From: Candidatus Nitrosopumilus sp.
GTDB lineage: Archaea; Thermoproteota; Nitrososphaeria; Nitrososphaerales; Nitrosopumilaceae
Assembly: GCA_011055585.1 (NCBI GenBank)
Contig: DRGT01000105.1
Location: forward strand, 1-12,052
Length of the DNA: 12,052 bases
Direction: 5' to 3'
Shown here: piece by piece, positions 1-6,574 of the stretch
Layout: the number at the start of each line of letters is the position of its first letter
Numbering within the stretch: the stretch's first letter is position 1
The notes under the pieces: generated by a model
What the model saw: only the letters and a program-made list of their open reading frames with translations
Databases searched by the model: none
What the model was told of the DNA's origin: nothing
Translations under genes and position numbers: made by a program

Positions 1-274
1 TATTCCTGTATTTGTTGACTTTTGGGCTGAATGGTGTGGTCCATGTAGAATGGTTGGACCCGTTGTTGAGGAACTAGCCAATGATTATGATGGCAAAGTA
101 AAATTTGTCAAAGTTAATGTTGATGAAGCTAACGAATTAGCATCAAAGTATAATGTTTTTAGCATTCCAACTCTGGCAATATTCAACAAGGGCGAATTGG
201 TAACTCAACAAGTTGGCGCCGCATCAAAAGAATCATACAAAAATATGATTGATAAAACCCTTCAAGCTGCGTAA
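1..274 (+). CDS. Thioredoxin, C-terminal part (5' truncated by window edge)
   Basis: Cytosolic thiol-disulfide oxidoreductase that reduces disulfides in client proteins. The reading frame is open from base 2 (base 1 is the last base of a preceding codon), so about 90 residues are visible and the true start lies outside the window. The visible protein begins with a beta strand (IPVFVDFWAEW) leading straight into the active site WCGPC, the redox dithiol. The cis-proline motif SIPT follows about 45 residues later, then the final strand-helix of the thioredoxin fold. The methionine at position 50 lies after the active site and cannot be the start. About 90 visible residues against a usual 105-110 means only the first strand and helix are missing. 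It ends before a T-rich stretch that probably terminates transcription, so it is not obviously co-transcribed with the next gene. The fold is certain; physiological partners are unknown. Confidence 0.95.
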   Translation, partial: IPVFVDFWAEWCGPCRMVGPVVEELANDYDGKVKFVKVNVDEANELASKYNVFSIPTLAIFNKGELVTQQVGAASKESYKNMIDKTLQAA

Positions 275-285
275 CTGCACTTGAG

Positions 286-299
286 TTTTTCATTTTTTT
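286..299 (+). terminator. T-rich archaeal-type terminator after thioredoxin
   Basis: Two T runs (five at 286-290, seven at 293-299) follow the thioredoxin stop codon by 11 bases, with no hairpin needed. Archaeal RNA polymerase is known to terminate at such U-tracts. The assignment is by composition and position only. Confidence 0.5.
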
Positions 300-310
300 A
301 ATCTAAACTA

Positions 311-318
311 TTAATATT
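311..318 (+). promoter_or_regulatory. Candidate TATA box for the zinc-ribbon gene at 338
   Basis: The AT-only octamer TTAATATT is centred about 24 bp before the ATG at 338. With the usual archaeal TATA-to-start distance of roughly 25 bp, transcription would begin at or next to the ATG. That gives a leaderless or near-leaderless mRNA and fits the absence of a Shine-Dalgarno sequence. Confidence 0.45.
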
Positions 319-337
319 GCATTAGTCAAATCTGCCC

Positions 338-880
338 ATGTCACTTGGAGAGGTTGATACATTAAATCTTCTTACAGATAAGCTAGATAACTTATTCACA
401 GAATCTCAAAATTATTACGAAACATTTCTTGACGCAAATAATTTATACAAAAAAGGAAAATTAACTGAAAAAGAATTTTTTGAAAAATTAGGTGATTATG
501 TTGTTGCATATTCTGCATTAGAATTTCTTTCAATCAAAGTAATTTTAGAAATGAAAAAAGCTTTGGATAAAATCGTAGGTGGAAAATCAATAGGAGGAAC
601 TCAATCTCCCGGTTTGATGCCTGGAATGGGTTCGCCTGGAATGATGGGAGGCGGAATGGGAATGCAACCACCTCCACGTGCGGGAACTGCAGAAAATCCA
701 GTGGGTGGACCAGCTTCTGTTGTTTCTGCAAGAGAAGGATTTGGTGAACCTGGAACTTTGCCCTCTCCAGATCCATCTATGGTTTCACAATCAACAAGCT
801 CTGGACCATCTTGCTCATCTTGTGGTGCAGGTTTGCGTCCAAACGCAAAGTTTTGCACAAAATGTGGAACAAAAGTTTAG
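338..880 (+). CDS. Zinc-ribbon protein with helical N-terminus and Gly/Met/Pro-rich linker
   Basis: 180-residue protein of unknown function. Residues 1-80 are charged and probably helical or coiled-coil. Residues about 81-158 form a low-complexity linker rich in Gly, Met, Pro and Ser (for example PGMGSPGMMGGGMG), likely disordered. Residues 159-176 form a compact C-terminal zinc ribbon with two CxxC knuckles (C159/C162 and C173/C176) separated by GAGLRPNAKF. This double-CxxC module is common in archaeal proteins of diverse role and by itself does not say what is bound. The ATG at 338 is chosen because a TATA-like box precedes it at leaderless spacing and there is no upstream in-frame alternative. 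The gene converges on another protein with almost the same terminal ribbon (902-1264). The family is likely thaumarchaeal-specific, which is inference. Function not recognised. Confidence 0.85.
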   Translation: MSLGEVDTLNLLTDKLDNLFTESQNYYETFLDANNLYKKGKLTEKEFFEKLGDYVVAYSALEFLSIKVILEMKKALDKIVGGKSIGGTQSPGLMPGMGSPGMMGGGMGMQPPPRAGTAENPVGGPASVVSAREGFGEPGTLPSPDPSMVSQSTSSGPSCSSCGAGLRPNAKFCTKCGTKV

Positions 881-901
881 AAATTTTTTTTAAAATTAAA
901 A
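881..901. terminator. Shared bidirectional T/A-rich terminator between convergent genes
   Basis: The 21-base gap between the two convergent stop codons carries eight Ts at 884-891 on the plus strand and A-rich runs at 892-900 that read as T-runs on the minus strand. Both converging transcripts therefore meet a U-tract here. Called from composition and position. Confidence 0.5.
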
Positions 902-1264
902 CTAATCTTGAGTAGCCCCACAATCAGTACAAAATCGTGCATTTGGTGATATTTTAGTTCCACACTCGGAACAAAATTTTACATCAGAATTGGTTTCAGT
1001 TTCTTGATTACCATACATTCCAGAAACTCTAACTGCTCCTGTAGGAACATATGTGTCATCATCAATTATTTGTACAGGTTGAAAGTCTTTTTCTTCAACA
1101 AATGTGTAATATCTTAGAACAGTTTTTTTTCTATCTTCAGGATCCGGAACTATATCTCCTAACCAAAATGAATATCTCATCAGTGTTAATTCCGGAGTAG
1201 AAAATACAAGTGTATGAGTTGACATATAGTCTTCAGCTGCTTGTTTTCCATTGAAAACCTTCAT
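902..1264 (-). CDS. Small C-terminal zinc-ribbon protein, function unknown
   Basis: 120-residue protein. Residues 1-80 form a mixed alpha/beta region with many aromatic and charged residues (motifs RYSFWLGD and LRYYTFVEEKDF) that I do not recognise. After a short linker comes a zinc ribbon at C98, C101, C112 and C115 (CSECG and FCTDCG). The ribbon closely resembles that of the convergent neighbour at 338-880. The open frame extends upstream to 1357, but that part would overlap the tRNA-Ala gene and encode an unrelated peptide. The ATG at 1264 is chosen because a TATA-like box centred about 26 bp upstream (1285-1294) predicts a leaderless start exactly there. The gene lies just downstream of the tRNA and has its own apparent promoter. 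Function not recognised; it could be a regulatory or structural zinc protein. Confidence 0.8.
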   Translation of the reverse strand: MKVFNGKQAAEDYMSTHTLVFSTPELTLMRYSFWLGDIVPDPEDRKKTVLRYYTFVEEKDFQPVQIIDDDTYVPTGAVRVSGMYGNQETETNSDVKFCSECGTKISPNARFCTDCGATQD

Positions 1265-1284
1265 GTTTCCACTAAATCTGAATT

Positions 1285-1294
1285 TATGTATAAT
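1285..1294 (-). promoter_or_regulatory. Candidate TATA box for the gene at 902-1264
   Basis: On the minus strand this reads ATTATACATA, centred about 26 bp before the ATG at 1264. It lies between the 3' end of tRNA-Ala and the gene, so the gene need not depend on tRNA read-through. Predicts a leaderless message. Confidence 0.5.
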
Positions 1295-1304
1295 AGTTTC
1301 TAGG

Positions 1305-1379
1305 TGGTGGACCGGGAGGGAATTGAACCCTCGACATCCACGTTGCGAACGCGGCATTATACCACTAAACCACCGGCCC
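1305..1379 (-). tRNA. tRNA-Ala (anticodon CGC), CCA encoded
   Basis: Read on the minus strand this folds into a full cloverleaf. The acceptor stem has seven pairs and includes G3:U70, the alanine identity pair. The anticodon stem is CCGCG/CGTGG with loop TTCGCAA, giving anticodon CGC (reads GCG, alanine). The variable region has five bases, and a perfect five-pair T-stem (GAGGG/CCCTC) closes a TTCAATT loop. Discriminator A is followed by a genomically encoded CCA at 1305-1307. The D-stem is weak, with a probable U13/U22 mismatch. There is no intron. Anticodon and acceptor identity agree, so the assignment is firm. Confidence 0.95.
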
Positions 1380-1402
1380 TTACATGATCACAAGTCATTC
1401 CA

Positions 1403-1410
1403 CTTTTATT
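1403..1410 (-). promoter_or_regulatory. Candidate TATA box for tRNA-Ala
   Basis: AATAAAAG on the minus strand, centred about 27 bp upstream of the tRNA 5' end at 1379, is the expected position for an archaeal tRNA promoter. It lies in the divergent gap shared with the amidohydrolase gene. Confidence 0.4.
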
Positions 1411-1423
1411 CATTTTCTCAAAG

Positions 1424-1430
1424 AATAATA
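1424..1430 (+). promoter_or_regulatory. Candidate TATA box for the amidohydrolase at 1455
   Basis: AATAATA centred about 28 bp before the ATG at 1455, with no Shine-Dalgarno motif between them. This suggests a leaderless transcript. Weak on sequence alone; supported by the same spacing at other genes here. Confidence 0.35.
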
Positions 1431-1454
1431 GACTGCAAAAGACAAAAAATTTAG

Positions 1455-2843
1455 ATGACATACGACACCGTAATTACAGATTCTCATTTAGTTTTGCCAC
1501 AAGGCATTATTGACAAGAATATTGTTATTGATGATGGAAAAATTGTATCAATCACTAATGATGTTCCGTCATGTGATCACAAAATTAATGGAAATGGTTT
1601 AGTTTCGATACCAGGTTCAATTGATACTCATATTCACTATGGTGTTTACTCTCCAATCGACAAAGCAGCAACGACTGAATCTCATGCTGCAGCAATTGGT
1701 GGTATTACTACAATGATGAGAATGTTAAGATTGGGAGATTCATACAAGTTATCATTAAAATCACAACTTGAAGCAAGTTCAAATTCTCATTATATTGACT
1801 ATACAATCCATGCATCAATTTTCAATAAACAACAAATTGATGAAATGAAATTTTGTGTAGAAAACGGAATTACATCTTTCAAATTATACATGAATCTTGG
1901 CGGTGATGTTAGTCATGTTTACATGGATATGAAACCTGGAACAAATTATCTACATGAAGCTAAAGTAGATATGACTTTAGACATTGTCGAAAGTGTAGTA
2001 AAAAATGCAGCATCTTTAGGATGTCCTGTATTAGTTCATGCTGAAGATTATGAATCCTGTGCATGTGGAATTAAAACTGCTAAAGAAAAAAAACAAGATG
2101 GACTAGGTGCTTGGTCTGAAAGTAGATCGCCTGAATCTGAAGTTAAAGCTATAAGGACTGTTTCAAAATTTGCGAGAGATTATGGGTGTACGATATACTT
2201 TGTTCATATTGGTTCCTCAAGAGCACTAGAACAAATTAAAGAAGAAAAAACTAATGGAACTAGAATCTATATAGAAACCTGTCCTCATTATCTTACACTT
2301 TCATATGAAAAACAAGATGGTTATTTGGCAAAAGTGATGCCACCAATTCGTTCCTCAAATGACATTGAAGCCGTTTGGAGAGCAATTTCTACCAATCAAA
2401 TTGACACAATTGGGACTGATCATGTTGCAAATAAACTCAAACTCAAGTTAGGTGGAAGTGATGTTTGGGACGCTCTGCCTGGATTTCCAGGAATTGGAAC
2501 CGAATTGTCAATAATGCTAAGCGAAGGAGTGAACAAAGATAGAATTTCTATTGAACATTTAGTAAATCTAACAAGCACAAATGCTGCCAAAATTTTTGGC
2601 ATGTTTCCTCAAAAAGGAGTACTTCAACAAGGCTCTGATGCAGATATTTCGTTGATTGATTTGAAAAAAGAAAAAAAAGTCTCTAATGAGTTGTTTGGCG
2701 CATTTTCAGATTATACTGTTTACGAGGGAATGAATCTTAAAGGCTGGCCTGTCAAAACTTTAGTTCGTGGAGAACTAATTGCAGATGATTTTGAAGTTGT
2801 GGGCAAGCGTGGATTTGGGAAATTTGTTAAAAGAACAATTTAG
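1455..2843 (+). CDS. Cyclic amidohydrolase, dihydroorotase/dihydropyrimidinase family
   Basis: 462-residue cytosolic metal-dependent hydrolase that opens or closes a cyclic amide ring. It is probably a dihydroorotase of de novo pyrimidine synthesis or a hydantoinase/dihydropyrimidinase-like enzyme. The TIM-barrel metal ligands are visible in order: H59 and H61 (DTHIHYG), K143 (SFKLYMN, the lysine normally carbamylated to bridge two metals), H195 (VLVHAED), H251 (FVHIGSS) and D322 (GTDHV). The small N-terminal beta domain (about residues 1-50) and its C-terminal return (about 400-462) frame the barrel. ETCPHYL around 274-280 and the bridging lysine resemble the hydantoinase side of the family. 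No other pyrimidine genes are nearby, so the substrate cannot be fixed from context. It starts at the ATG behind a TATA-like box, and its stop overlaps that of the convergent rpiA by four bases. Family assignment is secure; the exact reaction is not. Confidence 0.8.
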   Translation: MTYDTVITDSHLVLPQGIIDKNIVIDDGKIVSITNDVPSCDHKINGNGLVSIPGSIDTHIHYGVYSPIDKAATTESHAAAIGGITTMMRMLRLGDSYKLSLKSQLEASSNSHYIDYTIHASIFNKQQIDEMKFCVENGITSFKLYMNLGGDVSHVYMDMKPGTNYLHEAKVDMTLDIVESVVKNAASLGCPVLVHAEDYESCACGIKTAKEKKQDGLGAWSESRSPESEVKAIRTVSKFARDYGCTIYFVHIGSSRALEQIKEEKTNGTRIYIETCPHYLTLSYEKQDGYLAKVMPPIRSSNDIEAVWRAISTNQIDTIGTDHVANKLKLKLGGSDVWDALPGFPGIGTELSIMLSEGVNKDRISIEHLVNLTSTNAAKIFGMFPQKGVLQQGSDADISLIDLKKEKKVSNELFGAFSDYTVYEGMNLKGWPVKTLVRGELIADDFEVVGKRGFGKFVKRTI

Positions 2844-3517
2844 GAAATTATTTCAAACTTGCCATTTGTCTTTGCTTTGTAAATCACATCAGGCTTTCTT
2901 GTAAATATTCCAACTTCCATTACACCTGCAATCTGAATAATTTTTTGTGCAAGAATTTTTGGTTTTTTAATTACACCAAAATTACAATCTAAAATAATAT
3001 TTCCGTTCTCAGTAATGAATGGGTAACCTTTTTCTAATGTTCTTATTCTTGGCTTTCCACCTAATCTCTTAATTGATTTTGTAACACTACTGCGTGCTAA
3101 AGGATGAACTTCAACTGGAACTGGACGATTAAAATGTTTTACAAACTTTGATTTGTCTGCCATTATTACAACTTTTTTTGCAGCATTAATCAAAATATTT
3201 TCTCGAAGTAAGGCACCACCACCACCTTTGATCAAATTTTTTTCTGAATCAATTTGATCTGCTCCATCAAAAACTACGTCAATATGATCAATTTGATCCG
3301 CTTGAATTAATGGAATTCTTCCTTGTTCAGCAATTAATTTTATTTGAAGTGAAGTTGGCACACCTTTAATTTTGATTTTTTTTGTTTTGATAAATGAAGA
3401 AAGTGATTTCACAAATGATGTTGCAGCCCTTCCGCTTCCTAGTCCTAACACATAACCATCTTTAACAAATTTTAACGCATCAGTTGACAATGCCGAAATG
3501 GCATCATCAAAAGACAA
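2840..3517 (-). CDS. rpiA: Ribose-5-phosphate isomerase A
   Basis: 225 residues, the normal RpiA length. Cytosolic enzyme interconverting ribose 5-phosphate and ribulose 5-phosphate, which supplies ribose for nucleotides. Family motifs are all present: GLGSGRAA at 25-32 (phosphate loop), DGADQID at 84-90 (D84, D87), KGGGGALLRE at 97-106 (K97 and the catalytic glutamate E106) and DKSK at 121-124. The start is TTG at 3517. No in-frame ATG lies before the phosphate loop, and a GAGGT Shine-Dalgarno-like sequence sits seven bases upstream, inside the end of the preceding gene. The TTG follows the TAA of the coiled-coil gene with no spacer, so translation is probably coupled. It is last in the LSm - L37e - unknown - rpiA run, and its stop overlaps that of the convergent amidohydrolase by four bases. 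Confidence 0.95.
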   Translation of the reverse strand: MSFDDAISALSTDALKFVKDGYVLGLGSGRAATSFVKSLSSFIKTKKIKIKGVPTSLQIKLIAEQGRIPLIQADQIDHIDVVFDGADQIDSEKNLIKGGGGALLRENILINAAKKVVIMADKSKFVKHFNRPVPVEVHPLARSSVTKSIKRLGGKPRIRTLEKGYPFITENGNIILDCNFGVIKKPKILAQKIIQIAGVMEVGIFTRKPDVIYKAKTNGKFEIIS

Positions 3518-4468
3518 TTACTCTACCTCGGCTTGTTCTAGTCTGGAGAGAGTTTTATTAATCTCTCTTTTGATCTTGTCGAGGTCATTTTCATCTTCTT
3601 CAATTTTATCCTCATCTGGAATTTTGAAGGATGTTTGAGGTTTTTCTTGTTCAATTTGTATACCGTTTTGTTGTGGTGCAGGCAGTTGTGTTAGAATTTC
3701 TTGGTTTGGAATTTCAGGTTTTACTTCTGGTTTTAGTGTAGTTTGATTAATCTCAACTTTTTCAGGAGCTTTTTCGTGTTGTTTTATAATTTCTTCCACA
3801 ATCTCACTTTTTGGTTGTAGCGGTTTTTGCTTAATGAATGGAAATTCGGGATGTTTATTTGATATTTCAGTGAGTGTTGTTAATTCAACTGATATTGGTA
3901 ATTGTGGTGCAGCTTGAATTGTAGGAATGATTACTTTTTGTCGTGGTTTTTCTTCAGTTCTTTTTACTTGAATAGGTTTTTCTTGTAACTCTGTAACAGG
4001 TTTTTCTTTTTTAATTTCTTCTTTTTGCGTTATCACTTCAGTTTTTACTTCAGGAGTCTGAGAATTTGCTATTGTAATCTTTGATGTGAGTTCATATAAT
4101 CTCTTATCTAGCTGTGATAATTTTTGATCCATTAATGTAATTAGACCTTCTCCAACTGGACCAAGGTCAGGATGCTTACTTGCCATTTTTAATTTTTCAA
4201 TCTTTGTAAGGATAATGCCTAATTGATGTTGATATCTTAGCAATAATTTGTCTCGCTGAATCTTATTTAGACCACCATCATTTTGATAAAGTCTAGTAAT
4301 TGTCTTGGTAAGAATTTCCTTTTCTAAACGAAGAGAATTAATCTGATTTTTAATTTGAGAATTTGCGCCAATTGTTCCTACTTCAACCTTGTTTTTAGGG
4401 AATTTTTTCACAGCAACTGCTGTACAGGCACCTGCAATAGAACTTAAGAAAAGAACAATTTCTTGCAT
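3518..4468 (-). CDS. Unknown protein: N-terminal membrane segment, coiled coil, long charged disordered region
   Basis: 316 residues, not recognised. Residues 3-20 (IVLFLSSIAGACTAVAV) are hydrophobic and could be a membrane anchor or uncleaved signal. Residues about 37-135 are rich in Leu, Lys, Gln and Glu with helical periodicity, a likely coiled coil broken by KHPDLGPVGEG near 98-108. Residues about 136-285 are rich in Pro, Glu, Lys, Gln and Thr with repeated EKP and KPE-like motifs, probably disordered. The last 30 residues return to a charged, probably amphipathic helix (DKIKREINKTLSRL). The ATG immediately follows the L37e stop and the TAA immediately precedes the rpiA start, so it sits in a tight translated run. 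The architecture suggests a membrane-tethered scaffold, which is inference only. The Pro/Glu-rich tract and lack of catalytic motifs argue against an enzyme. Confidence 0.85.
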   Translation of the reverse strand: MQEIVLFLSSIAGACTAVAVKKFPKNKVEVGTIGANSQIKNQINSLRLEKEILTKTITRLYQNDGGLNKIQRDKLLLRYQHQLGIILTKIEKLKMASKHPDLGPVGEGLITLMDQKLSQLDKRLYELTSKITIANSQTPEVKTEVITQKEEIKKEKPVTELQEKPIQVKRTEEKPRQKVIIPTIQAAPQLPISVELTTLTEISNKHPEFPFIKQKPLQPKSEIVEEIIKQHEKAPEKVEINQTTLKPEVKPEIPNQEILTQLPAPQQNGIQIEQEKPQTSFKIPDEDKIEEDENDLDKIKREINKTLSRLEQAEVE

Positions 4469-4636
4469 CTAGGTGTACCATTTGATCCACGAGTATTTTC
4501 TAATCTTAGCCTCTGGGAATCCACAACTTGCACATCGGTGGTGACGTTTATGAAAAGAGTTCTTTCCACATCTACGACATCGTATGTGGACTTTTTTCCT
4601 TGTAAAACCACCCATTGAAGTTGTTCCTTTCACCAT
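4469..4636 (-). CDS. rpl37e: Large ribosomal subunit protein eL37 (L37e)
   Basis: 55-residue zinc-binding protein of the large ribosomal subunit, short enough to be missed by length-filtered gene calling. The minus-strand translation begins [15 protein letters not shown] and contains two CxxC knuckles (C20/C23, [12 protein letters not shown]35/C38, RCASCGFP) in a very basic protein. It ends with [12 protein letters not shown]. The start MxKGTxSxG and the Cys spacing are characteristic of L37e. The ATG at 4636 follows the LSm stop by 11 bases with a GTGA-type ribosome-binding site in the gap. The stop codon TAG abuts the ATG of the following coiled-coil gene. LSm followed by L37e is a well known archaeal gene pair, which supports the call. 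Confidence 0.95.
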   Translation of the reverse strand: MVKGTTSMGGFTRKKVHIRCRRCGKNSFHKRHHRCASCGFPEAKIRKYSWIKWYT

Positions 4637-4647
4637 GATTCAATCAC

Positions 4648-4881
4648 TCACGTAGATGGAGGTGGAGAAATCATAACCACGTTGTCTCCTCTAACAACAA
4701 TGGTTCCTAGGCTTTTTGACTCTCCCTCAGAAGGGATCTCTTCTGACTGGTCGAGTAGCAGATTCATGTGCTGGTCAAAACCAAGCAAACTTCCTCGTAT
4801 TGTCTTGCCGCCTTTGAGCTTAACCAAGACTACTTTGTTAATACTCTCATCAAGTACTTTTACTGCCATATCAACGGACAT
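4648..4881 (-). CDS. LSm / Sm-like archaeal protein (SmAP)
   Basis: 77-residue RNA-binding protein that in archaea assembles into a heptameric ring and binds U-rich single-stranded RNA. The Sm1 motif spans about residues 14-45, including [20 protein letters not shown] with the RNA-contacting asparagine N40. The Sm2 motif is [11 protein letters not shown] at 61-71, with the conserved R-G pair at R64/G65. The linker between them carries an acidic loop (SEEIPSEGE). The ATG at 4881 is preferred over the methionine at residue 5 because GTGA sits five bases upstream of it and a strong TATA-like box (4913-4924) predicts a leader of only about ten bases. It is first gene of the LSm - L37e - unknown - rpiA run. 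Confidence 0.93.
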   Translation of the reverse strand: MSVDMAVKVLDESINKVVLVKLKGGKTIRGSLLGFDQHMNLLLDQSEEIPSEGESKSLGTIVVRGDNVVMISPPPST

Positions 4882-4912
4882 TTACTTCACTCATTAGCGT
4901 TCGTATTGGAGG

Positions 4913-4924
4913 ATTATATTAAAA
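4913..4924 (-). promoter_or_regulatory. Promoter of the LSm-L37e-unknown-rpiA run
   Basis: On the minus strand TTTTAATATAAT lies in the 45-base gap between the creatininase-family stop and the LSm ATG. A start about 25 bp downstream, near 4892, would give a leader of about 11 bases that includes GTGA at 4887-4890, five bases before the ATG. Confidence 0.55.
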
Positions 4925-4926
4925 TT

Positions 4927-5670
4927 TCATTGGTGTAACTTTGGATTTTTACCAGTAAGGCAAGTTTGACACTTTTTTTCTAGGTTTTTCACGATTTCAG
5001 ATAACAATTTCTTGCCATCTTTTTTTGATGCTTTTCTAGGATCACCCCAAACGCCGTTTTTTGTTGCTTTTGGAAAAGATTTTGCCGCAATTTTTTTTGC
5101 TCTAGAAATTTCTCTTGATTTCAAATTTTCAGTAGTTAAACCCTTTTTTGCAAGTTTCATTTTGACCTTATTTGATACGGCAAGCATGAGTGATGTCTCA
5201 ACAAAACCTGCGTGGTCAAAACAATCTTTCATAAAATTCCAGTAAGAAAAAACAAAAACACGAATTTTACCTCTAGAAAGCTTGTTCACTTTACTACTAA
5301 GACCATTGATAGCTTTTTGATTGGTATAGTGACCATTTAGAACAAAAACTGTTTTGATATCATTGCTTGCTAATGATAAACATAGTTCTGAAAGTAATTT
5401 TTGCAAAGTCGAAGGTTTTACACTTAGATTGAAAAATGGACCATGTTCAAATGAAACACCATAGGAAATAGTCGGTAAGAGCAAAAAATTTCCCTTTTTT
5501 GCTACTCTTATTGCAATCTCAGTTACTAAATCTGAATCAGTTGAAACTGGAAGATGGGGGCCATGCTGTTCAATAGAGCCAACAGGAATTATGGCTGCCT
5601 GGTTTTTCTTTTTGATTAATTTTCTGAGATTGGGATCTAACTGATCCTTTACAACTATCATTAGTTTCAC
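4927..5670 (-). CDS. Creatininase-family formamide hydrolase, probable ArfB
   Basis: 247 residues, full length for the family. Metal-binding signatures: GSIEQHGPHLPVSTD at 31-45 (E34, H36, H39, D45), LNGHYTNQ at 111-118 (H114; the family usually has NGHGGN) and DHAGFVETSLML at 152-163 (H153, E158), then GVWGDPR at 206-212. In archaea the best known member is ArfB, which removes formate from the formamidopyrimidine formed by GTP cyclohydrolase III on the way to riboflavin and coenzyme F420. That role fits an F420-making archaeon but is inference; creatinine degradation is unlikely. The preceding gene's TGA overlaps a GTG at 5670 (GTGA). The ATG at 5661 (residue 4), with that GTGA acting as Shine-Dalgarno, is an equally good start. 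Co-transcribed with the deformylase-like gene upstream. Confidence 0.85.
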   Translation of the reverse strand: MKLMIVVKDQLDPNLRKLIKKKNQAAIIPVGSIEQHGPHLPVSTDSDLVTEIAIRVAKKGNFLLLPTISYGVSFEHGPFFNLSVKPSTLQKLLSELCLSLASNDIKTVFVLNGHYTNQKAINGLSSKVNKLSRGKIRVFVFSYWNFMKDCFDHAGFVETSLMLAVSNKVKMKLAKKGLTTENLKSREISRAKKIAAKSFPKATKNGVWGDPRKASKKDGKKLLSEIVKNLEKKCQTCLTGKNPKLHQ

Positions 5671-6509
5671 TTGGATTTTATGTGAACTTTTCTCCAGCGA
5701 ACATCCAATTTATTTTCAAGGTGCATTTTGACGGCTTTCACCAAAGTCTGTGCTTCTAGTTTCTGACCTTGTTTTTTGATCTTCTCTAACCCATCGTTAG
5801 GATCTACTTTGAAAGAATCTTGGAAAATAATTGGTCCTTGATCTAAGTTTTCTGTTACATAGTGAGCAGTGACGCCAATAATCTTTGTTCCTCTCTCATA
5901 TGCTTGTGCATATGCAAGTGCTCCTGGAAATGCAGGTAGCAAAGAAGGATGAATATTGATTATTCTTTCAGGATATCTCCACACAAAGTTTGGCGTTAAA
6001 ATTTTCATGTATCTTGCAAGAACTATTACATCAATATCATACTTTTTACAAATTTGAATTAGCTTTTGTTCAGCTTTTTCCTGAACTTTTTCATCAACGA
6101 GAACAAATGGAATTTTTGCCTTTTTTACCATTGGAATTAGTGTTTTTTCAGTACCTACAATCAAACTAATTTTTCCTTTGATAGATTTTTTTGATTTTAG
6201 AATTGCATCAAGACAGTGGGGTTCTTTTGTAACAAATAATGCTATATTTTTTTGTGAACTTTGTTCATGATGAGTACTTACATCCATTTTTTGTTTTTTT
6301 GCAACTTTTTGTAATTCATCATCAAATTTTTTTACATTAACACTTTTTGTGAATGAAACTTCCAGATACATTCCAAAAAGTCCTTTCATTACATTTTGGT
6401 TTACTTTCTCAATGTTTCCCCCTTTGTGAAAAACAAAATTTGTAAAAGTCGCAACTATTCCTTCTCTATCTTTTCCAACTACTGTTACTCCAATGATTAT
6501 TTTTTTCAC
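5667..6509 (-). CDS. purU: Formyltetrahydrofolate deformylase-like protein (PurU family)
   Basis: 280 residues with the two-domain PurU layout. Residues 1-80 form an ACT-type regulatory domain (IIIGVTVVGKDREGIVATFTNF). Residues about 85-280 form a formyltransferase fold shared with PurN. Catalytic N185 and H187 are seen in NIHPSLLPAFPG and D223 in TENLDQGPI. ARYMKIL at 165-171 is typical of PurU. The known reaction hydrolyses 10-formyl-tetrahydrofolate to tetrahydrofolate and formate. The start is GTG at 6509: there is no ATG before the ACT domain, and a TATA-like box centred 26 bp upstream predicts a leaderless mRNA beginning exactly at this codon. The stop overlaps the next gene by four bases. 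Because PurN and PurU share this fold, a role as glycinamide ribonucleotide transformylase cannot be fully excluded, but the ACT domain favours PurU. Confidence 0.85.
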   Translation of the reverse strand: MKKIIIGVTVVGKDREGIVATFTNFVFHKGGNIEKVNQNVMKGLFGMYLEVSFTKSVNVKKFDDELQKVAKKQKMDVSTHHEQSSQKNIALFVTKEPHCLDAILKSKKSIKGKISLIVGTEKTLIPMVKKAKIPFVLVDEKVQEKAEQKLIQICKKYDIDVIVLARYMKILTPNFVWRYPERIINIHPSLLPAFPGALAYAQAYERGTKIIGVTAHYVTENLDQGPIIFQDSFKVDPNDGLEKIKKQGQKLEAQTLVKAVKMHLENKLDVRWRKVHIKSK

Positions 6510-6530
6510 GACGGTGTTTTATGATCATAC

Positions 6531-6539
6531 CTTATTAAT
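6531..6539 (-). promoter_or_regulatory. Candidate TATA box for the purU-like operon
   Basis: ATTAATAAG on the minus strand is centred 26 bp before the GTG at 6509, with no Shine-Dalgarno motif between. The spacing supports both a leaderless transcript and the GTG start. Confidence 0.5.
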
Positions 6540-6574
6540 GCTTAAAACATCAAAACAAAATTTTTCAGAGTAAA

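Noticed and set aside
600..680. Repetitive Gly/Met/Pro codons as a possible DNA repeat or CRISPR
   Set aside because: Units are irregular and in frame, explained by a low-complexity protein linker; no direct repeats with spacers are present anywhere in the window.
1265..1357. In-frame N-terminal extension of the 120-residue zinc-ribbon gene
   Set aside because: It would run through tRNA-Ala, encodes a peptide unlike the rest of the protein, and a TATA box lies between it and the ATG at 1264 with leaderless spacing.
1251..1454. Plus-strand 67-codon frame across the tRNA-Ala region
   Set aside because: It covers the antisense of the tRNA. The apparent motif TGRELNPRHPRC is a well known artefact of translating tRNA genes.
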